From: Allostella vacuolata
GTDB lineage: Bacteria > Pseudomonadota > Alphaproteobacteria > ATCC43930 > Allostellaceae
Direction of reading: 5' to 3'
Length of the DNA: 64,000 nucleotides
Assembly (NCBI GenBank): GCA_006739055.1
Contig: AP019702.1
Span: forward strand, 2,753,388 to 2,817,387
Position numbers and translations under genes: made by a program. The notes beneath the pieces are model-generated. The model had not been told where the DNA came from. It saw nothing but the letters and a program-made list of their open reading frames with translations, and ran no database searches. This document shows positions 1 through 7,844 of this stretch, piece by piece (the stretch's first letter is position 1; the number at the start of each line of letters is the position of its first letter).

Positions 1-99
1 GAGGGCCTCTTCGCGATCCTGATGATGCAGTCCCCGCGGGCGCGCCTGCCCTACCGCTACCTGATGCGCGAGCTGGTCTACCAGGCGATCGTCGACTAG
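1..99 (+). CDS. C-terminal end of an unidentified protein (partial)
   Basis: The first 33 codons read open from the window edge to a TAG at 97-99, giving a 32-residue tail that starts EGLFAILMMQSPRARLPY and ends YQAIVD. It is too short to assign to a family. Its stop overlaps the stop of the convergent phosphatidyltransferase gene, the two sharing a CTAG. The start lies outside the window. Confidence 0.5.
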   Translation, partial: EGLFAILMMQSPRARLPYRYLMRELVYQAIVD

Positions 100-719
100 A
101 TCCCCGGTGGGAGGGCGCGGAAGGCGGCGGCACCCTCGCGCCAGCGCATCGCCGTGGTGACCAGGCACAGGCCGCCGAAGGTCCAGGCGAGGGCCGGAAA
201 GAGGGCCGGCCACAGGCACATCGCGGCGAGGACGGCGATCGTCTCGGTGCCCTCCGTCAGGCCGCCCAGGTAGCGGATGCCCTTGGCGGCCAGGCGCGTC
301 TCGACCATGCCACGCCGCGCGGCGAGCGCCGCGAAGGCGAGGAAGCTCGACCCGGTGCCGACGAAGGCCAGCAGCAGGAACGCGGCCGGCAGGGCGTTGG
401 CAGCGGGATCGGCGAGCGCGAAGCCGAAGGGAACCGCGGCGTAGAAGAAGAAATCGAGCGCCACGTCGAGGAAGGCGCCGCGGTCGGTCGGCCCGGCCTG
501 GCGGGCGACCGCCCCGTCCAGCCCGTCCAGCAGCCGGTTGGCGAGGATGCAGGCCAGCCCTGCCGCGAAGTGGCCGCAGGCCAGGAGCGGCACGGCGCCG
601 ATGCCGATCGCGAAGCCGGTCAGCGTCAGCGCATCGGCCGTGACCCCGATGGCGGCCAGGCGCCGCGCGGGCCATTCCAGGACGCGGTGGACGATCGGCT
701 GCAGCGCGCGGTCGAGCAA
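96..719 (-). CDS. CDP-alcohol phosphatidyltransferase family membrane protein
   Basis: This 207-residue integral membrane protein carries the CDP-alcohol phosphotransferase signature: D65-G66, D68-G69, A72-R73, G81, D85 and D89, within DGLDGAVARQ and GAFLDVALD. Family members transfer a phosphatidyl group from a CDP-diacylglycerol-type donor to an alcohol using divalent metal held by these Asp residues; the acceptor cannot be read from sequence. Several hydrophobic segments follow the motif. The start is a TTG at 717-719 and is not certain. It is the last gene of a four-gene minus-strand operon, 24 bases after the thioesterase gene, which suggests a lipid-related role. Confidence 0.85.
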   Translation of the reverse strand: MLDRALQPIVHRVLEWPARRLAAIGVTADALTLTGFAIGIGAVPLLACGHFAAGLACILANRLLDGLDGAVARQAGPTDRGAFLDVALDFFFYAAVPFGFALADPAANALPAAFLLLAFVGTGSSFLAFAALAARRGMVETRLAAKGIRYLGGLTEGTETIAVLAAMCLWPALFPALAWTFGGLCLVTTAMRWREGAAAFRALPPGI

Positions 720-743
720 GCGTCGTCCCGGCCCGCGACGAGC

Positions 744-1247
744 TCAGGTCCCGGGGCCGATGGGGAATACCAGGCAGGTGCCGGTGCCGTGGGCATAGAT
801 GCGGCCGGCCCCGGCGCCGACGAGGCGGCCCTCGGCGGTGCAGATGCGCCGTCCCTCGCTGACGATCCGTCCCTCGGCGAGCAGCGTTCCGACCTCCGGG
901 CTGATGGCGCGGGTGAAGTTCACCTTGGTCTCGACGCTGGTGTAGCCGAGCCCGGCCGCCAGCGTGCTGTGCACCGCGCAGCCGATGCAGGAATCGAGCA
1001 GCGTCATGGCGAGGCCGCCATGGATGGTGCCGAGCGGATTGAAGTGGCGTTCCTCCGGCACGATGCGGAACACGGCGCGGCCGCGCTCGACCTCGACCAG
1101 GGCGAAGCCCAGCGTCGCCGCCATCGGCGCCGCCGGATAGGTGCCGGCGGCAAGACCGGTCAGGAAGTCGAGCCCGGTCAGGCCGGCCATCGTCGCCAGC
1201 GGCACGACGCCGACCGGGCGTCCGTCCGTCGCGGTCCGGTTGTCCAT
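744..1247 (-). CDS. PaaI-type hotdog-fold acyl-CoA thioesterase
   Basis: A 167-residue single hotdog domain. It has the family segment NPLGTIHGGLAMTLLDSCIG, in which HGG and the following acidic residue form the acyl-CoA thioesterase active site, and the later ETKVNFTRAI strand. Such proteins hydrolyse acyl- or aryl-CoA esters in the cytoplasm, usually as tetramers; the substrate is unknown here. I chose the ATG at 1247 because the upstream in-frame sequence belongs in another frame to the preceding secreted-protein gene, which ends at 1262. It lies between that gene and the phosphatidyltransferase, with short gaps consistent with co-transcription. Confidence 0.88.
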   Translation of the reverse strand: MDNRTATDGRPVGVVPLATMAGLTGLDFLTGLAAGTYPAAPMAATLGFALVEVERGRAVFRIVPEERHFNPLGTIHGGLAMTLLDSCIGCAVHSTLAAGLGYTSVETKVNFTRAISPEVGTLLAEGRIVSEGRRICTAEGRLVGAGAGRIYAHGTGTCLVFPIGPGT

Positions 1248-1261
1248 CGCCAGTCGCCCTG

Positions 1262-2392
1262 TCAGTCGTTGCGGCCGATCTCGGCGAAGTCGCGCGGCCG
1301 GGTGTGGTCGTCGGCGGCGGCATCGGGCCAGATCAGCTGGTGCAGGTAGGTGCCGACCGGGCTCACCAGCTCGAAGAGCGCGGTGAAGCCGAGAGATGGC
1401 CACAGGCTGCCGATGACGAGGTACGAGACCCCGAGCGATTCGGTCGCCGACGCCACGCGATGGGTGAACCGCTTCCACAGGCTGCGGCGCCACAGCGGCA
1501 GCTCCGACTGCTCCGGATCGATGGTCGCCATTTCCAGCTGCCGCCGCTGCCGCCGGTACTCGTCCTCGCCCATGCGGCCGGTGGCTTTCAGATGGTCGAC
1601 CGCGGCGACGCGGCGTTCGACCAGGCGGCGGCCGAGGTCCGGCCCGTCCCAGGGCGATGGCGGCAGGGCGGCATCCGGGATCTGTCCGCGCAGGCCGAGC
1701 TCGACGGCCTCGCGCGCCCACACCGTCCATGCGCCGAGCCGGCGGATGGAGGCCCGGCGGTCGGGGTCGGCGAAGGCGCGCTCGGGCGACCAGCGGTTGC
1801 CGGCCCAGTCGCGGTCGGGCAGGGCCGAGCGGAAGTCGGGCGGGGCGAAGTAGTAGCGGACGTCCACCACATGGCTGCCGGTGCGGGCGCGGATGCCGAC
1901 GGCAAGCCAGGTCTCGGTGACGAGCGCGCCCAGCGTCGCCAACCGCTCGCGGGCCGCCAGCCACACGGGCGGCCCCGCCACCTCGTCGCTGAGGACGACA
2001 TGGTTGATGAACATGCACAGCCCGTCGGCCGTCGTGTCGTAGGCAACGTAGGCCAGGTGGATGTCGCTGCGGGCGCACTCCCCGGGGCCGGTGAAGGCGC
2101 CGGGCCGGGTTCCGGCGTTGGCCCGGACGATCACCACTGCCTCGACGGCACCGTTCTCGATCCGGGCGAGCGCCCGGGTCGCGAAGGCATCGCCGCCATG
2201 GCGTTCGATGCCGCTGGCGATCGGCAGCCACCGCCCGGGCGGCAGCGGCACCAGCTTGCCGGCGACCTCGACCGCGCCGCGGACCAGGGACAGGCTGGCG
2301 CTCGGCACCGCGGTCTGCGCATGGCTGTCGGTGGGGGAGGCGAGCGCCAGCAGGACCGCCAGAACGGCGAGAATGCGCCCGGGCGCGATCAT
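1262..2392 (-). CDS. Secreted/membrane-anchored protein B, paralogue of the preceding gene, SHOCT-like and DUF2061-like C-terminus
   Basis: A 376-residue protein starting MIAPGRILAVLAVLLALA, a clear signal peptide ending near HAQ. A roughly 200-residue exported domain follows, opening with GKLVPLPPGRW and holding two Cys (GPGECARSD and GLCMFINH). A SHOCT-like helix (LKATGRMGEDEYRRQRRQLE) follows near residue 290, then a DUF2061-like hydrophobic segment (RSLWKRFTHRVASATESLG onward). The neighbouring gene upstream encodes the same layout. The function is unknown. The start at 2392 is four bases after the stop of the upstream paralogue, and the operon continues into lipid-type enzymes. Confidence 0.75.
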   Translation of the reverse strand: MIAPGRILAVLAVLLALASPTDSHAQTAVPSASLSLVRGAVEVAGKLVPLPPGRWLPIASGIERHGGDAFATRALARIENGAVEAVVIVRANAGTRPGAFTGPGECARSDIHLAYVAYDTTADGLCMFINHVVLSDEVAGPPVWLAARERLATLGALVTETWLAVGIRARTGSHVVDVRYYFAPPDFRSALPDRDWAGNRWSPERAFADPDRRASIRRLGAWTVWAREAVELGLRGQIPDAALPPSPWDGPDLGRRLVERRVAAVDHLKATGRMGEDEYRRQRRQLEMATIDPEQSELPLWRRSLWKRFTHRVASATESLGVSYLVIGSLWPSLGFTALFELVSPVGTYLHQLIWPDAAADDHTRPRDFAEIGRND

Positions 2393-2396
2393 CCCG

Positions 2397-3401
2397 TCAT
2401 CCCGCCGGCAGGGTAGCGTCGGCGACGAAGTCCATGGCCGGCCGCGCGCCCTCCCATTCCCAGCCGAACTCGACGATGTGCCCGCCGACCCCATCGGCCA
2501 GGCTGTGCCATGCGGCGATGGCGCCGGCCGTGTAGGGATTGCCGGTGACGACGAAGCCGACCGCGGCCGCCAGCGAGGCCTGGATCGCGCGGTTCGATAC
2601 CGCCTGGCCGAGGCGGCGCTGCCAGCGGCTGGTCCCGGCCGGGGCTTCGGAGGCGCGGGTGATGGCGCCGGGCCACGGCAGGTCCGCCATCGGCGCCAGG
2701 GGGTCCTCGATGCGGTTCTCGATCTCGGTCATGGTCCGCACGACCCACGGTGCCAGCACCCGGGCGCGCAGGCGCAGCGGGGCCGCGGGGCCGGTCGACG
2801 CGCGATGGATGTCGGTCCTGCCGTCGCGGGCGGGGGCGGCTTCCGCCGCCCAGGCGTAGCGCACGTCCACGACGTCGCGCCGGTCGCCGGCGCGGACGCC
2901 GGCCACGGCCATCGCCCCTGGAAGCTGCCAGCCGCGGCGCATCGCCTCCGCCCGGCCGGCTGCCCATGCGGGCAGTTGCGCCAAGGTGGCGCCGGAGGTC
3001 GGCGTGATGACGACATAGGCGCAGGCGACGTTGCGGGCCCGTGTGCGCACCCCGGTGGCGTAGAGGGCGCCGATGTTGCGGCAGTCCCCGGCCGGCCCCC
3101 AGCCGGCCTCGACCGGCAGCACGTTCGAATGGGCCAGGATCACGGCCTCGACGATGCCGTCGCGCTGCTGCGCCAGCATCACCCCGCCGATCGCGCCGTA
3201 GCTGCCGGGCGAGGGGCCGGACACCGGTCCGTAGCCCTGTCCCAGCACGATCCAGTCGCCGGGCGGCAGCGGCACCGGCTTGCCGAGCAGCGGCATGGTG
3301 GAGCGGTGGACCTCGCCCGCGGCCGGCAGATCGCTGGCCCGCCCGACATTGGCGGACAGGGCGGCCAGCAAGACCGATACGCCCAATAGTCCCCGCTTCA
3401 A
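2397..3401 (-). CDS. Secreted/membrane-anchored protein A, paralogue of the following gene
   Basis: About 334 residues from a TTG at 3401, preceded by an AAGGAAG ribosome site nine bases upstream. An earlier TTG at 3428 lacks such a site. The chosen start gives a clean signal peptide (KRGLLGVSVLLAALSANVG). The exported domain has GKPVPLPPGDW and two Cys (PAGDCRNIG and VACAYVVI) at positions matching the next gene's, suggesting a conserved disulfide. The C-terminus has a DUF2061-like hydrophobic stretch (SNRAIQASLAAAVGFVVTGN). No enzyme motif is recognised. It is the first gene of the operon leading to the thioesterase and the phosphatidyltransferase. Confidence 0.72.
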   Translation of the reverse strand: MKRGLLGVSVLLAALSANVGRASDLPAAGEVHRSTMPLLGKPVPLPPGDWIVLGQGYGPVSGPSPGSYGAIGGVMLAQQRDGIVEAVILAHSNVLPVEAGWGPAGDCRNIGALYATGVRTRARNVACAYVVITPTSGATLAQLPAWAAGRAEAMRRGWQLPGAMAVAGVRAGDRRDVVDVRYAWAAEAAPARDGRTDIHRASTGPAAPLRLRARVLAPWVVRTMTEIENRIEDPLAPMADLPWPGAITRASEAPAGTSRWQRRLGQAVSNRAIQASLAAAVGFVVTGNPYTAGAIAAWHSLADGVGGHIVEFGWEWEGARPAMDFVADATLPAG

Positions 3402-3474
3402 GGCCGGAGTCTTCCTTCGGAGATTCAATCGGGACAGTGGAGCATGGCTTGTGCCGGCTGGCTAGAGGCGGCAC

Positions 3475-3494
3475 GGCGATCGCCTCCGATCGCC
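3475..3494 (-). terminator. Short GC-rich hairpin after the enolase-superfamily gene
   Basis: GGCGATCG, four-base loop, CGATCGCC: a perfect 8-bp stem about 28 bases past the stop of the upstream minus-strand gene and before the next operon. There is no U-tract, so it may be a weak or Rho-assisted terminator. Confidence 0.4.
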
Positions 3495-3521
3495 CCCGCT
3501 CCTGGCCTCCGGCGCCCGGCT

Positions 3522-4631
3522 CTACGACAGCACCTGCACCGTCTTGCGCCGGATCAGGTCGAAATCGATCTCCGCCCCCAGGCCGGGCCCGGTCGGCGCA
3601 TGCACCATGCCGTCCGGGCCGACTTCGATATCCTGCAGCATGCCGTATTTCTGGGCCGCCGCCGGCAGCAGCACCTCGAAGAACTCGCAGTTCCGCAAGG
3701 CCATCGTGACATGCAGGTTGGCCAGGTTGTTCAGCGAGTTGCCGCCATGGTGGATCTCGTAGTTCATGCGGAACGCTTCGGCGACATGGGCGGTCTTCAG
3801 CACCGTGGTGATGCCGCCCTTGACCGCCACGTCGCCCCGCAGATAGTCCGTCGCCCGCTCGGTCAGCCAGACGGCATAGGAATCGAGGCCGGCCAGCGGA
3901 TACTCGGTCGCCATGATCGGGATGCGCAGGGCCTGGCGCAGCTTGACGTAGTTGTAGATGTCCTGGTCGCCGAGCGGGTCCTCGTACCAGTAGTAATTCA
4001 TCTCCTCGACCGCCCGGCCGACTCGCAGCGCCGTCGGGTAGTCGTAGCCCCAGGTGGAATCGAGCATGACCGTATAGTCGTCGCCGACCGCGCGGCGCAC
4101 CGCCTCGCAGGCGGCGATGTCGTCCTTGAGGCGCTGCGGCGGATGGATCTTGTAGGCGGCCCAGCCCGCTTCCTTGAACTCCACCGCCTGCTCGGCATAG
4201 GCGGCGGCCGACGGCAGCACCTCGGAACTGGCATAGGCCGGGACCCGGTCGCGGTAGGACCCCATCAGCTGGTGGATGGGCAGGCCGGCGACCTTGCCGG
4301 CGATGTCCCACAGGGCGACGTCGATGACGCCGATCGCGCGCGGCGTGGTCTGGCGGACGCGCGCCCACATCAGCTGGTTGAGCCGTTCGCGGTCGAGCGG
4401 GTTCTGGCCCATGATCCGCGGCTTCAGGGCGCGGATCAGCGAGCCGGCCTCGCTGTCCGCCGGATTGGTCGCCGAGCCCAGGAAGCCGTGCCCCTCGACC
4501 CCCTGGTCCGTCCTGATGGTCAACAGGCCGAGCCGGCTCTGGCCGGTATTCTGGGCGGCGTGGGCGCCGTAGCTGAGGTTGGGGATACCCTCCCACGCGA
4601 ACAGCGTCAGGGTGACGTCGGTGATCTTCAT
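3522..4631 (-). CDS. Enolase-superfamily enzyme, mandelate racemase/muconate lactonizing group
   Basis: This 369-residue protein has an N-terminal capping domain (MKITDVTLTLFAWEG) and a beta-barrel with the superfamily metal ligands: Asp in VMLDSTWGYD, Glu in YYWYEDPL and Glu in IMATEYPL. Candidate acid/base residues are the Lys in AYKIHPP and the His in NYEIHHGGNS. The family abstracts a proton alpha to a carboxylate, usually for dehydration or racemisation of a sugar acid; the substrate is not determinable here. It starts 11 bases after the gene for a Bug-type binding protein, so that protein may import the substrate of this enzyme. Confidence 0.9.
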   Translation of the reverse strand: MKITDVTLTLFAWEGIPNLSYGAHAAQNTGQSRLGLLTIRTDQGVEGHGFLGSATNPADSEAGSLIRALKPRIMGQNPLDRERLNQLMWARVRQTTPRAIGVIDVALWDIAGKVAGLPIHQLMGSYRDRVPAYASSEVLPSAAAYAEQAVEFKEAGWAAYKIHPPQRLKDDIAACEAVRRAVGDDYTVMLDSTWGYDYPTALRVGRAVEEMNYYWYEDPLGDQDIYNYVKLRQALRIPIMATEYPLAGLDSYAVWLTERATDYLRGDVAVKGGITTVLKTAHVAEAFRMNYEIHHGGNSLNNLANLHVTMALRNCEFFEVLLPAAAQKYGMLQDIEVGPDGMVHAPTGPGLGAEIDFDLIRRKTVQVLS

Positions 4632-4642
4632 GGACGGGGCCT

Positions 4643-5608
4643 TCACTCGGCGCGGATGTTGGCGCCGCGGATCACCTCGCCCCAGCGGGCGGTGTCGGCG
4701 GCGATCAGCCCTTCCAGGCGGGCCGGCGGGCCGACGATGATCTCCAGCCCGTTCTTGGCCATGCGCGCCCGGAAGTCCGGGTCGGCGGCGACCTTGTCCA
4801 GCGCGGCGGTCCACTTGGCGACCACGTCCGCCGGCAGCCTGGCGGGGCCGACCAGGCCGAACCAGTTGCCGATCTTGAACTCCGGCACGGTCTGGCTGAC
4901 CAGCGGCAGGTCCGGGAACAGCGGGCTCGCCTGGGCCGCGCCGAAGGCGATCGCGCGCACGCCCTTGCCCTCGATCTGGCCCAGGAACTCCGGCATGTTG
5001 CCGAACATCAGGTCGGTGCGGCCGGCGGTGATGTCGACCAGCGCGTTGGCGCCGCCGCGATAGGGCACGTGCAGCATCTGGGTCCCGGTCAGGCGCTGGA
5101 ACAGCTCGCCCGCCAGGTGCTGGCTGGAGCCGTTGCCGACCGAGGCATAGGTCAGCTTGCCCGGGTTTGCCTTGGCCGCGGCGATCAGCTCCGGCACCGT
5201 CCTGAAGGTGGCCTGCGGGCTGCTGATCAGCATGTTGTAGACGTTGGCGAGGCTGGCGATCGGCGTCACGTCGCGGTTGGGGTCGATCGCCAGCTTCACG
5301 CCCGGCATCTGCGGCAGGACGGTGTGGTTGGCCATGGTCGACAGGGTGACGAGATGGCCGTCCGGGGTGCCGCGCGACACCTCGGTCAGCGCGATCATGC
5401 CCGACGCCCCGGTCTTGTTCTCGACCACCACGTTCTGGCCGAAGATCGGCCCCAGCTTCTCGGCGAACATGCGCGAGACGAGGTCGCAGCTGCCGCCGGC
5501 CGAGAAGCCGCACAGGAAACGGATGTCGCGCGACGGGAACTCGGCCGCCGCGGCGGAGCCGGCGACGGCGAGCGACAGGACGGCGCCTGCGAGCGTGAGG
5601 CGGATCAT
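4643..5608 (-). CDS. Bug/TctC-family periplasmic substrate-binding protein
   Basis: A 321-residue protein with a Sec signal peptide (LTLAGAVLSLAVAGSAAAAE) followed by the typical Bug opening FPSRDIRFLCGFSAGGSCD. Other family segments are VVVENKTGASG, LTYASVGNGSSQHLAGELF and HVPYRGGANALVDITAGRTD. Bug proteins bind small carboxylates in the periplasm and often work with a TctAB transporter; no TctAB genes lie nearby, so this one is an orphan. It forms a two-gene unit with the enolase-superfamily gene. The start is the ATG at 5608. Confidence 0.92.
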   Translation of the reverse strand: MIRLTLAGAVLSLAVAGSAAAAEFPSRDIRFLCGFSAGGSCDLVSRMFAEKLGPIFGQNVVVENKTGASGMIALTEVSRGTPDGHLVTLSTMANHTVLPQMPGVKLAIDPNRDVTPIASLANVYNMLISSPQATFRTVPELIAAAKANPGKLTYASVGNGSSQHLAGELFQRLTGTQMLHVPYRGGANALVDITAGRTDLMFGNMPEFLGQIEGKGVRAIAFGAAQASPLFPDLPLVSQTVPEFKIGNWFGLVGPARLPADVVAKWTAALDKVAADPDFRARMAKNGLEIIVGPPARLEGLIAADTARWGEVIRGANIRAE

Positions 5609-5709
5609 CGGCGTTTTCCTCCCGGTTCTGGGCCGCCCGGAACGCTCGGGCGGCCGGCGCGGGACCATAGCCGCGCCGGCTGCAAAAGTTGACCGGGAAT
5701 CGCGGCCGC

Positions 5710-6318
5710 TCAGGCGGCCAGCAGGCGCGCCTCGGCCAGCTCGTAGTTGGCGAGCCGGTCCAGGAAATTCTGCACATAGTCCGGGCGCCGGTTGCGGAAG
5801 TCGAGATAGTAGCTGTGCTCCCACAGGTCGAGGCCCAGCAGTGCCGTGCCTTCGCCGGTCGCCAGCGGGTTGGAGCCGTTCGGCGAGCGGGTGATCCGGA
5901 GGCGGCCGTCGGCGCCGAGCACGAGCCATGACCAGCCCGACCCGAACTGGGCGATGGAGGCGGCCTTGAACGCATCCTTGAAGGCCTCGATGCTGCCGAA
6001 GTCCTCGGCGATCCTGGCGCCGAGCCGGTCCGGCACGGTGCCGCCGGCGGGCGACAGGCACTGCCAGAAGAGGATGTGGTTCCAGTGCTGGCCGGCATTG
6101 TTGAACACCGGCTCCATGCCCGGGCGGCCGTGGGACTGGAGCACGATCTCCTCGACGGACTTGTCCTGCAGGTCGGGATTCCCGGCCACGAAGCCGTTCA
6201 GGGCGGTGACGTAGGCCTGGTGGTGCTTGCCATGGTGGAACTCGAGCGTGTCCTGGCACATGCCGCGCGCCGCCAGCGCGTTGTGCGAGTAGGGCAGGGT
6301 CGGCAGCGTGAAAGCCAT
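5710..6318 (-). CDS. sodB: Superoxide dismutase, probably iron type
   Basis: A 202-residue superoxide dismutase. The metal ligands are visible: His in LEFHHGKHH, His in QHWNHILFW, and Asp and His in LDLWEHSYY. The Gln directly before HWNH sits where iron enzymes carry their active-site Gln, so I favour Fe or cambialistic over Mn; this is inference. It removes superoxide in the cytoplasm. A GGAGG ribosome site precedes the ATG. It lies 55 bases downstream of the uncharacterised gene at 6374-6856 on the same strand, so it could share that gene's Fur-like box. Confidence 0.95.
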   Translation of the reverse strand: MAFTLPTLPYSHNALAARGMCQDTLEFHHGKHHQAYVTALNGFVAGNPDLQDKSVEEIVLQSHGRPGMEPVFNNAGQHWNHILFWQCLSPAGGTVPDRLGARIAEDFGSIEAFKDAFKAASIAQFGSGWSWLVLGADGRLRITRSPNGSNPLATGEGTALLGLDLWEHSYYLDFRNRRPDYVQNFLDRLANYELAEARLLAA

Positions 6319-6373
6319 TGCAGGCGTCCTCCGTGAAACGTCGGGATGGGGCGGCAGAGGTCGTTCGCGGCGC

Positions 6374-6856
6374 TCAGTGCCGGACCGGGACCGGGTCGGG
6401 CGGTCCGGCATACTCGGTCCGGGTCGAGGAAAAGGCATCGGCGCGCAGCGGGATGCGGATACCGGCCGCGCCCAGGGCGCGGGCCAGCTCGACGATGGTC
6501 CGCTCGGCGAGCGGCCGGGCGATGGCGGGCAGCCATTCCCGGGCAACGCAGGCGATCGGCCCATGGCCGGCCGGCGCGCCGGAATGCCCATGCTGCGCAC
6601 AAGCGACGGCGTGCAGTAGCAGGGCCTCGTCGGCGCCCAGCGTCGGACTGGCCGGAATGCGCATGTCGATCGGGCGCGCCGCCGTCGCCGACAGCAGGCG
6701 CAGCAGGCGGTCGAGCGCGCCCGGCGCGGTGTCGGACGGGGGCGTGCCGGCGGCCTGTCGCCCGGCGATCCAGGCACGCATCTCCGCGACCAGACGGCGC
6801 TCGCCGTCGTCGAGTCGGGCCACCCGGGTATCGGGTCCATAGGGTCGCTTGGTCAT
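6374..6856 (-). CDS. Uncharacterised protein, distant paralogue of the gene at 30070, under a Fur-like box
   Basis: A 160-residue soluble protein without a recognised domain. Its central part (IDMRIPASPTLGADEALLL) aligns with LDVRCARCAKLGADEVTFLL of the gene at 30070-30618. Both continue with a W-x-P helix (REWLPAIA versus GHWMPNTA) and an AxxxAG-x-x-(I)P segment, so they belong to one family. The start ATG at 6856 has GGAAGG upstream; an ORF extension to 6913 would run toward the Fur-like box. It precedes sodB on the same strand. An iron- or oxidative-stress role is inferred from promoter and neighbour only. Confidence 0.7.
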   Translation of the reverse strand: MTKRPYGPDTRVARLDDGERRLVAEMRAWIAGRQAAGTPPSDTAPGALDRLLRLLSATAARPIDMRIPASPTLGADEALLLHAVACAQHGHSGAPAGHGPIACVAREWLPAIARPLAERTIVELARALGAAGIRIPLRADAFSSTRTEYAGPPDPVPVRH

Positions 6857-6907
6857 CCGCAGCCTTCCGGTCGCCGGTCGCGCCACGCTAGTCGCGGCCT
6901 GTCGATA

Positions 6908-6924
6908 TTGCAACGCATTCGCAA
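6908..6924. promoter_or_regulatory. Fur-family-like operator
   Basis: TTGCAACGCATTCGCAA is a 17-base inverted repeat lying 51 bases upstream of the gene at 6374-6856. A nearly matching 17-mer precedes its paralogue (30669-30685). Over 23 bases the two sites agree at 18 positions. The shape resembles alphaproteobacterial Fur/Mur boxes. It could also influence the divergent amidotransferase gene. Confidence 0.55.
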
Positions 6925-7006
6925 CTAAGCCTGTGCGCGCCGCCTCTTCCCTTTACCGGCGGACTGTGAGACGGGAGAGGGGGCTATCGATCGAAGGCGA
7001 CGCGAC

Positions 7007-7747
7007 ATGCGAATTGGCGTTCTCGAGGCGGGGCGTGTCCCGGCCGACATGGCGGACCGGTATGACGGCTTCGGCCCGATGATGGAGCGGCTGCTGCAGG
7101 GGGCGGAGCCCGGCTCGTCGGTGACCGTCTATCCGGTGCTGGACGGCATCTTCCCGGCCTCGCCGCAGGCCGAGGATGGCTGGCTCGTCACCGGCTCGCG
7201 GCACGGCGTCTATGACGACCTGCCCTGGATGGGCACGCTGAAGGCGTTCCTGCGCCGGTCGGTGGCGGAGCGGGTGCCGGTGGTCGGCATCTGCTTCGGG
7301 CACCAGATCCTGGCCGACGCGATGGGCGGCCGGGTCGAGAAGTCCGACCGTGGCTGGGGCGTGGGGGTGCATCACTACGCGGTCGCCCGGCCCTTGTCCT
7401 TCATGGCCGGCGCGCCGGCCAGCTTCGCCATCCAGGCCATGCACCAGGACCAGGTGGTGGCCCTGCCGCCCGGGGCCGAGGTGATCGCCGGATCGGACTT
7501 CTGTCCCTATGGCGCGCTCGCCTATGGCGACGTCGCCCTGTCGTTCCAGGGCCATCCGGAGTTCGAGGCGGCCTTCGTCGGGGAGCTGATCGCCTCGCGC
7601 AAGACGACCCTCATCCCGGAAGCCATCGCCGACGCGGCGCTCGCCTCGCTGTCCACCGCGACCGACGCGCCGCTGGTCGGCCGCTGGATCGCCGATTTCT
7701 TCCGCGCCGCCCGGGTCCGCTCCCCGGCGATGGCGGCCGCTTCCTGA
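7007..7747 (+). CDS. Class I glutamine amidotransferase-like protein
   Basis: A 246-residue protein of the GMP-synthase-like GATase1 type. The nucleophile Cys is in VVGICFGHQ and the His-Glu pair in FQGHPEFE, so the triad is complete. Free-standing proteins of this type hydrolyse glutamine or gamma-glutamyl amides, for example gamma-glutamylputrescine-type substrates. No partner synthetase is encoded next to it. It is transcribed away from the sodB operon; about 80 bases separate its ATG from the Fur-like box. Confidence 0.88.
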   Translation: MRIGVLEAGRVPADMADRYDGFGPMMERLLQGAEPGSSVTVYPVLDGIFPASPQAEDGWLVTGSRHGVYDDLPWMGTLKAFLRRSVAERVPVVGICFGHQILADAMGGRVEKSDRGWGVGVHHYAVARPLSFMAGAPASFAIQAMHQDQVVALPPGAEVIAGSDFCPYGALAYGDVALSFQGHPEFEAAFVGELIASRKTTLIPEAIADAALASLSTATDAPLVGRWIADFFRAARVRSPAMAAAS

Positions 7748-7776
7748 ATGGTGGCCGGTCGGGGGCGATGGTCAGC

Positions 7777-7797
7777 GCCTGGATCGCGAAGCTGGCC
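7777..7797. repeat. Inverted partial copy of an internal amidotransferase segment
   Basis: The reverse complement of these 21 bases matches 7417-7437 inside the amidotransferase gene at 20 of 21 positions. That segment encodes ASFAIQA. The copy lies in the spacer 30 bases after the gene's stop, in opposite orientation. No mobile element is visible. Confidence 0.5.
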
Positions 7798-7844
7798 GAG
7801 GTCCGCGACGGAAGTCGTGGCCCCAACCTTGCTGCGCCCATGAC

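Noticed and set aside
2389-4596. A 735-codon minus-strand open frame across the enolase and secreted-protein genes
   Set aside because: It is an out-of-frame shadow of two well-supported genes. Its composition is the Arg/Pro/Gly-rich type expected from a GC-rich shadow.
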